Shown one piece after another: positions 58,910-64,000 of a stretch of DNA of 64,000 nucleotides. The DNA comes from Mugil cephalus. Lineage: Eukaryota; Chordata; Actinopteri; Mugiliformes; Mugilidae. The translations under genes were made by a program, and so were the position numbers. Every line of letters starts with the position of its first letter. The stretch's first letter is position 1. Below the pieces are notes generated by a model that saw nothing but the letters and a program-made list of their open reading frames with translations, searched no databases and had not been told where the DNA came from. The DNA lies in assembly GCF_022458985.1 (NCBI RefSeq), contig NC_061789.1, forward strand, positions 15,532,357 through 15,596,356, given 5' to 3'.

Positions 58910-61900
58910 GCTCACAATAACCAAGAGTGGCAGACTGAGTGAAAAGACAGATGGAGGAAAAGATGGAGGAAAAGATAGTGAGATGGTGAGGAGGAACAGA
59001 GCCACAGTGACACAAAGGTAGCTCTGGATGACTCACGCTCTTCTCTCTTTCTCTCTCTCTCTCTCCCTCTCTCTCCATCTTTTCCTCCAGTCTGGATTAA
59101 AATAAAAGAGGCCCAGCAGCCCCAGCCTGCAGAGAGGGAGTTACACGCTCCATCTCAGAGATAGGGTGATGCTCTAAAAATACCACTTCTTGTGTGGGCT
59201 TGTTGGGGAGGGGAGGGGGGGCAACAGCATGGGGACGGCGTATATGGATTTGGACGTATAGTGGAGAAGCAGCGCCGACGCTGCTTAAAGCGGCGCAGCC
59301 TTTACTCTGAGACTTTCTCCTCTCATCATCTCTCCCCCACAATGTGCACTAATTGGGTTTTGTAAGAGCACTTTCCCACTTTCTAGGAATGCTGGTCAGT
59401 GCAATTAAAATCTAGTTCATTACTTTGAATTCATCTAGAGGCTGATTTTCTATCTTGTTGACCCTCATTCCTTTTTTCCAGCGCGCCCCCCTCCGCCCCC
59501 CTCTCCACTCCTCTGCTCGCGCCTCCCCTCTGAGAAACTCCATTAAACATCAAAAGCAAATCAATATCACTCTATTGCTCTCGCCGCTGCAGACTAGTCG
59601 CTCTCCCCGCCGCCGAGGAGTTCCGTCTCTCAGCTCCTAATTTATCAGGATGCGAGGAGCAGGAAACTAAACACAACACCAATTGAACACGTCTCTCCAT
59701 CTGTCATCTCTCAGGATGGCTCCCTGTGTCAGCTGATCCATCTGCTTAGCCCAGACTCGGGCTTCGTGAAGGAGACGGGAAATACGGGGGAGCTAACCGT
59801 GACACAAACACGCAAGGTGCTTTCTGGGTGGAACAATGCTATTTACATACCCGGTGGTTCCCCACCTGGGTGCGCGGCTGGTTAAAAGAAAAAAAAAAAA
59901 GAGAGAGAGAGCCGTGGCTCGGGAGTCACGATTCTTAAACACTTACCTTTCACGCTCAACCGAATTTACATAGAAAAGTGTCTGGATCCCCGAAGAGCGA
60001 AAGGTTGAAGTCTGAAGAGAGGAGGAAGAATTGGGAGGAAAAGGGATTTCTACATGAGCTGGGTGCATATGAACTCACTTGCGAATAATCGCTTTGCATG
60101 CATCGGGGGCCGTGGTGAGAATTAGAACGACACCGACAGGCACGGAGAAAAGGAATGAGAATTTGTTGCTCTCAGTTTCCAAAGTGCCGCAGACAACAGC
60201 AAAACAGTGTGCAGCGATATCACGCAGCGAGAACATCAAGCAGCCGCTGCTTTGATTCGACTGACAGTGACTGCGGCTGTGTCAGCTCTCGGGGTCTTTT
60301 TTTTCGCCAGTGTCCCCATTTGAGGACGGCGGGGAGAATTACCTTACAAGACACAGCAAAGGAGGACACTGGAGACCAAATGAGGAAATAACGCTGACTG
60401 GCAAACACACTCCACTGACCTCAATCTAAATATGTATCATTTCCTGAAGACAGATTGAAGGAAGTGAAGAGGGCAACACTTCAGACTTAGCATGACGAGA
60501 CTTTAAATGTGAAGACTTGTTTACTCTGACTTGTTGAATTATTTGAGGTTCACTGATATACGGGTTTTATTCATGATGTTTGGTACAGAGTCCACCGTTC
60601 CTGCACTGCAGTCTGATGTTAATTTTAATGCAGAATTATAACCCCATAGTAATAGTTTCAAATCTAATGCAATGTGTAACGTACAGTACCAGCGCATGGC
60701 GGGGGGAGAAAAAACAAAAAAAAAGCATCTTTATTATTTTCTGTCTCCGCCGTGTCGGTGCAACCCGACGCGCATCGGGTTGTGTGTCGCGCGCCGGCAA
60801 ATGTCACAAAGTCGAAACTAAATATAGCTGGAAGTGGAGCAAACTGTGACAGAGTGAGTCGTCTCCACCTGAGGAGAGACTCCTGCGAGCTTTTCGGGAG
60901 TTCAGAGATGCGCTGATGAGGAGTGACGGACGCCCCTGGTGGGGTTTTCGAAGAACGCGGCCGGGGTGTGACGCCGTCGAAAGCCCAAATTCCTCAGGTG
61001 AAAGAGAATACTGCGCTAAAAGCTTTGTGGAGGGAATCCGCCGAATCCTGCTGGAACGTTATTTCCTACGGCGCATTAATAGATTAAGAGGGCCGGCTGT
61101 GTCTGTCCTTTCACAACGCGGAGGGGCCTGTTGCTGTGCAGAATGAAGGCTGATTATCCCATCTAGTGTAGCTCATAAAATAAATCCCTCTCCCGCGGCA
61201 TTCGCCAGGTGTGAGCGCGGCCAATCCCTCCGGGTCCCTCCTGTAAAGGCATATGTTCTGGGCTTTCGGAGGCTTGCGGTCGGCTCTGTGTTGGACAGCC
61301 AGGAGTTGGGTTGGCGATCCTGCGGGCAGGATAATCTGCTGTAATCTCCAGCTCTGTGATCTGACCACGGCGCGGCAGAGAGCTGGACGGGTGGGAGAGG
61401 CAAACGGGCGGACCGGACAGCTTGAGGGCGAAGGGGGGAGAGGAAGCGGACGGGGTGGGGCCGGTTGAGATCTGGGCCATCGCGTGGCAGCGACTCCCAC
61501 CAATTTAAATAAACAAGCTCCTGTGTGTCCTGTTTGACGATTATTGGGAAAAAAAAGCTCAAAAGTAGATGATCCGTTCAGTTCATCTTAGATAATACGG
61601 TTCTTCTTATCGCAGCATCGCAGGTGAAAGGTGCACCTCTCTGAGAGCGTGGCAGCAGGGGCTGAAGGGGATTCAAATTTTCATCGGGGTTAGCATCGTT
61701 TTCCTTTTTTTTTTTTTTTATCTGGGAAAATATCTGTGACTCATCTGAGATCCATGCATGAAAAGACCCATAACAAGCCCTCCGTAATGCAGCTGTTTTC
61801 AAACAGGATAAAGGACGGGCTTCCGACGAGCTTTAGCTCAGACCCAGCGCGCACTCGGAAGTATGCTAATGAGGCAGCAGCGTTTCTTAACTAACATCAT

Positions 61901-62473
61901 TTGATGAGGTCAATGAGCCGGATCACAAGGAGTCACGACGCTTGAATCCATTATAGTGCGTTCTTGAAACGGCTGCGCTTGTAATAACTGGAGATTTGAT
62001 CTAATTACTGAATCGGTGAATAGTTGAGAGACTTCAGAAAAGTCTGAGAAGTGGCAGCTTATTTCCTTCTCACGAGTCCTGCCTTTTCGTCCGCTCGCGC
62101 CGGCTTATTGTCGTCCTCCAGCGGCCAGACGCCCTCCCCTCAGCCCACATGACGTGGCGCCAGCGCTTTTCCTTCAGAGCTTCTGCTTCTTGTTCACTGC
62201 ACTGTAAATGTCGGCATTAAATTATGAGCAGGCACGAGGGTGCCCGCGCCTCTCTCCTTCTCTCGCGTTGCACCAGAGGGCAAGATGAGGCAGGCTGAGA
62301 TGGCAGGCCCGCTCTGGACATGTCATTCGAGATGTGTCAGCTGCGGGCACGGTGCCCTAAAAGCATGCCCTTGCCTGAGAGTGCTTTCGCGACGGAGAAC
62401 CCTAATGCACTCGATGGATGCGCGGATAATTCCGCCGCGGCGACGGAGCACAGCTGTGATTACGCGGCCGGCC

Positions 62474-62480
62474 TATAAAA
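62474..62480 (+). promoter_or_regulatory. TATAAAA box in GC-rich context
   Basis: GGCCTATAAAAGAAGC follows a CpG-rich stretch (GCCGCGGCGACGG). About 95 bases later CAG/GTGCTAA could serve as a donor for a noncoding first exon. No transcript evidence; an alternative pde4a promoter is only a possibility. Confidence 0.35.
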
Positions 62481-62740
62481 GAAGCACCCTTTCCCAATTT
62501 GCAAGTCCTCACTCCTCTTCCCTTCAACTGCCCTCGCTGCCACCCCCACACTGGTAGCAATCAGCCAGGTGCTAAATGCCTGGGTGAGGCACAGCTCATG
62601 GGTGGGTGGGTGTAGAGGGAAGGAGGGAGGGGGGGGGGGGTTTGAAATTGCACTTGGAAATAAGCATCTGTGCTTGCTTGGCAGAGGAGGAAGCAGAGGC
62701 AGGAAATAACTGTCATTCTCCACCGGGGCTGAGAGTATGG

Positions 62741-62742
<2 letters not shown>

Positions 62743-62771
<29 letters not shown>
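62743..62771 (+). repeat. (TG)n microsatellite
   Basis: About 14 TG units in pde4a intron 1. Confidence 0.95.
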
Positions 62772-62874
62772 CGTGGGGGAGCGAGGGGGGCGGTGGACTC
62801 AGGCAGGTTAATCATTAACTTGGCGAACTGAGGAGAATGAAGAAAAAGCAGGTAGGGTGGGAAGTTGACAGGGA

Positions 62875-62894
62875 ATATATATATATATATATAT
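62875..62894 (+). repeat. (AT)n microsatellite
   Basis: About 10 AT units followed by T-rich sequence. Confidence 0.9.
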
Positions 62895-63821
62895 TTTTAT
62901 TTTTTTCAAGTGGCTTAAATGAATAAGGGTTTGCTCATCCCCTCAGAGGGGCCTGATTAACAGCGACGCACCAGTGCGACGGGGAGTTAAGGAGAGCGGA
63001 CACCGACCAGACTGCCGGGGAAAATCGCTGATGTGGCAGCAGCCCGCCTCAGCCGGGGGCTTCCTCGTGACGAATGTTAATGAATAATCGATGGCGAGAG
63101 AGAGGGGGTCAGCGGAGGGGGACCGCATGCAAATCTCCTCTACACTCTCATATGGACTTATAGGTTTAATTAAACTAATCGCTGTATTGACTGAGGGGCT
63201 CAGGAGCCCTTTGAAGCCTGCCGTGTTAATGACGCCAAAATCAAGCTCCCGCCTTTTGTTGCAGGAACGTGTGGCGGAGAAGAGGCTAAATGAAGTGCTG
63301 CCGCAGCACGGTCCAATTTCCGCGGCTTACTCTGCACACAAGGACTCTCTTTGAGAGAGGTGCACGGTGGTAATTTAATAACCAAACTAGTAAATTGCGG
63401 CAATACCTGAGCGAAATGCGATTCACGCTACACGGCCAGTGCGCACGCGACAAATGAGCTTTACATCTTCCGAGCCAGTGGCCACATCCCTCAGTCAGGC
63501 GACGCCACGCGCAACATATCTGCTGCCATATAGGTTCGTGTGCGGAGCGAGTCACGGAGGGTTAACAAAAGGACCAGGTAGCTAGACTGAGACATGAGAT
63601 GGCAGCTCCGTTCCTCTCCCTCTCCACCCAGACTGAGACGGTTTGTTATCTCCTTTATAAGGAGTCACTCTGTCGGCACAAATCCCCTTCCCTCTGAAAC
63701 CTCTGATCATCATGTCATTGTCCGCAGCGATTCACTCCAGGGATTCCGCTCTCACATAATGAAAACCAAGAGAGCTGCCCACAGCCCAGTGTATAATCAC
63801 CCCTGTGTACAGTGTGCCGCA

Positions 63822-63823
<2 letters not shown>

Positions 63824-63866
<43 letters not shown>
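63824..63866 (+). repeat. (TG)n microsatellite
   Basis: About 21 uninterrupted TG units, the longest dinucleotide tract in the window; Z-DNA-capable. Confidence 0.97.
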
Positions 63867-63870
<4 letters not shown>

Positions 63871-64000
63871 GCGTGCATGCATCTACTTCTCCTTTTTATA
63901 GTGCAGAGCGAAAACAAAGGAGCTCCAATGTTAATGCTCGTCTATGTGTGCACTTAAGTGCAACACGGGGGTGTGTTTTCACCAGTGCGTGTCCTCACAG

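Larger units (their letters stand above)
48324..64000 (+). other. pde4a intron 1 (first 15.7 kb, continues past the window)
   Basis: No further coding exon of pde4a or any other gene is supported on either strand. I looked for the next long-isoform exon and for the other known PDE4A first exons and saw none. The intron contains many microsatellites, homopolymer runs, CpG-rich patches (about 53600-54400, 58190-58600, 60720-61480, 62090-62480) and two TATA-like motifs. These may be enhancers or alternative promoters of pde4a. Confidence 0.65.

Overview
This is a vertebrate nuclear genome window, almost certainly from a teleost fish. The genes are split into many small exons with GT/AG introns. 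The intergenic DNA holds typical fish repeats: Tc1/mariner copies, LINE 3' tails ending in imperfect GAATTGAA or AATAAAG sequence, a hAT-like element, and long AC, AG, AT and GATA microsatellites. No bacterial, viral, CRISPR or operon-like content was seen, and no tRNA or rRNA was recognised.

Every gene I recognise lies on the + strand. From left to right: the 3' end of an ICAM-like immunoglobulin adhesion gene (1-555); a second, complete three-Ig ICAM-like gene (3338-5005) with no visible membrane anchor; cmc4, a small mitochondrial twin-CX9C protein (5841-6127); cdc37, the Hsp90 kinase co-chaperone (8223-12387); tyk2, a JAK-family tyrosine kinase with 23 coding exons (15573-24860); raver1, a three-RRM PTB-binding protein with 14 coding exons (26215-33352); and the first coding exon of the long pde4a isoform (48031-48323). 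The last ~15.7 kb is the start of the first pde4a intron, which runs out of the window.

The neighbours ICAM, CDC37, TYK2, RAVER1 and PDE4A also sit together in human 19p13.2. This synteny supports the orthology calls, although orientation and order differ. Functionally the block mixes leukocyte adhesion (ICAM), cytokine signalling (TYK2), kinase chaperoning (CDC37), splicing/cytoskeleton RNA binding (RAVER1) and cAMP breakdown (PDE4A). Nothing in the sequence shows that they work as one system.

Transposons and repeats: an L2-like LINE fragment lies in a cdc37 intron. A TA-flanked Tc1-like copy lies in tyk2 intron 14. A ~200-bp direct repeat is shared by tyk2 introns 14 and 19. A second, truncated Tc1-like copy sits against an older Tc1-like remnant at 41.9-43.2 kb. 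A 530-bp hAT-like element with an 8-bp target duplication lies at 39.1-39.6 kb. Another LINE tail lies at 45.6-46.1 kb.

The regions 35.2-48.0 kb and 48.3-64.0 kb hold no convincing protein-coding exon apart from the pde4a first exon. They contain candidate promoters and simple repeats. I did not find a clearly new biological system. The observations most worth testing are two alternative membrane-anchor exons in the first ICAM gene, the apparently anchorless second ICAM gene, a 69-nt phase-0 look-alike of a cdc37 exon, a six-fold TGACG array in the cdc37 promoter, and the tyk2 sequence oddities (AIE in place of APE, and an intact SH2 arginine).
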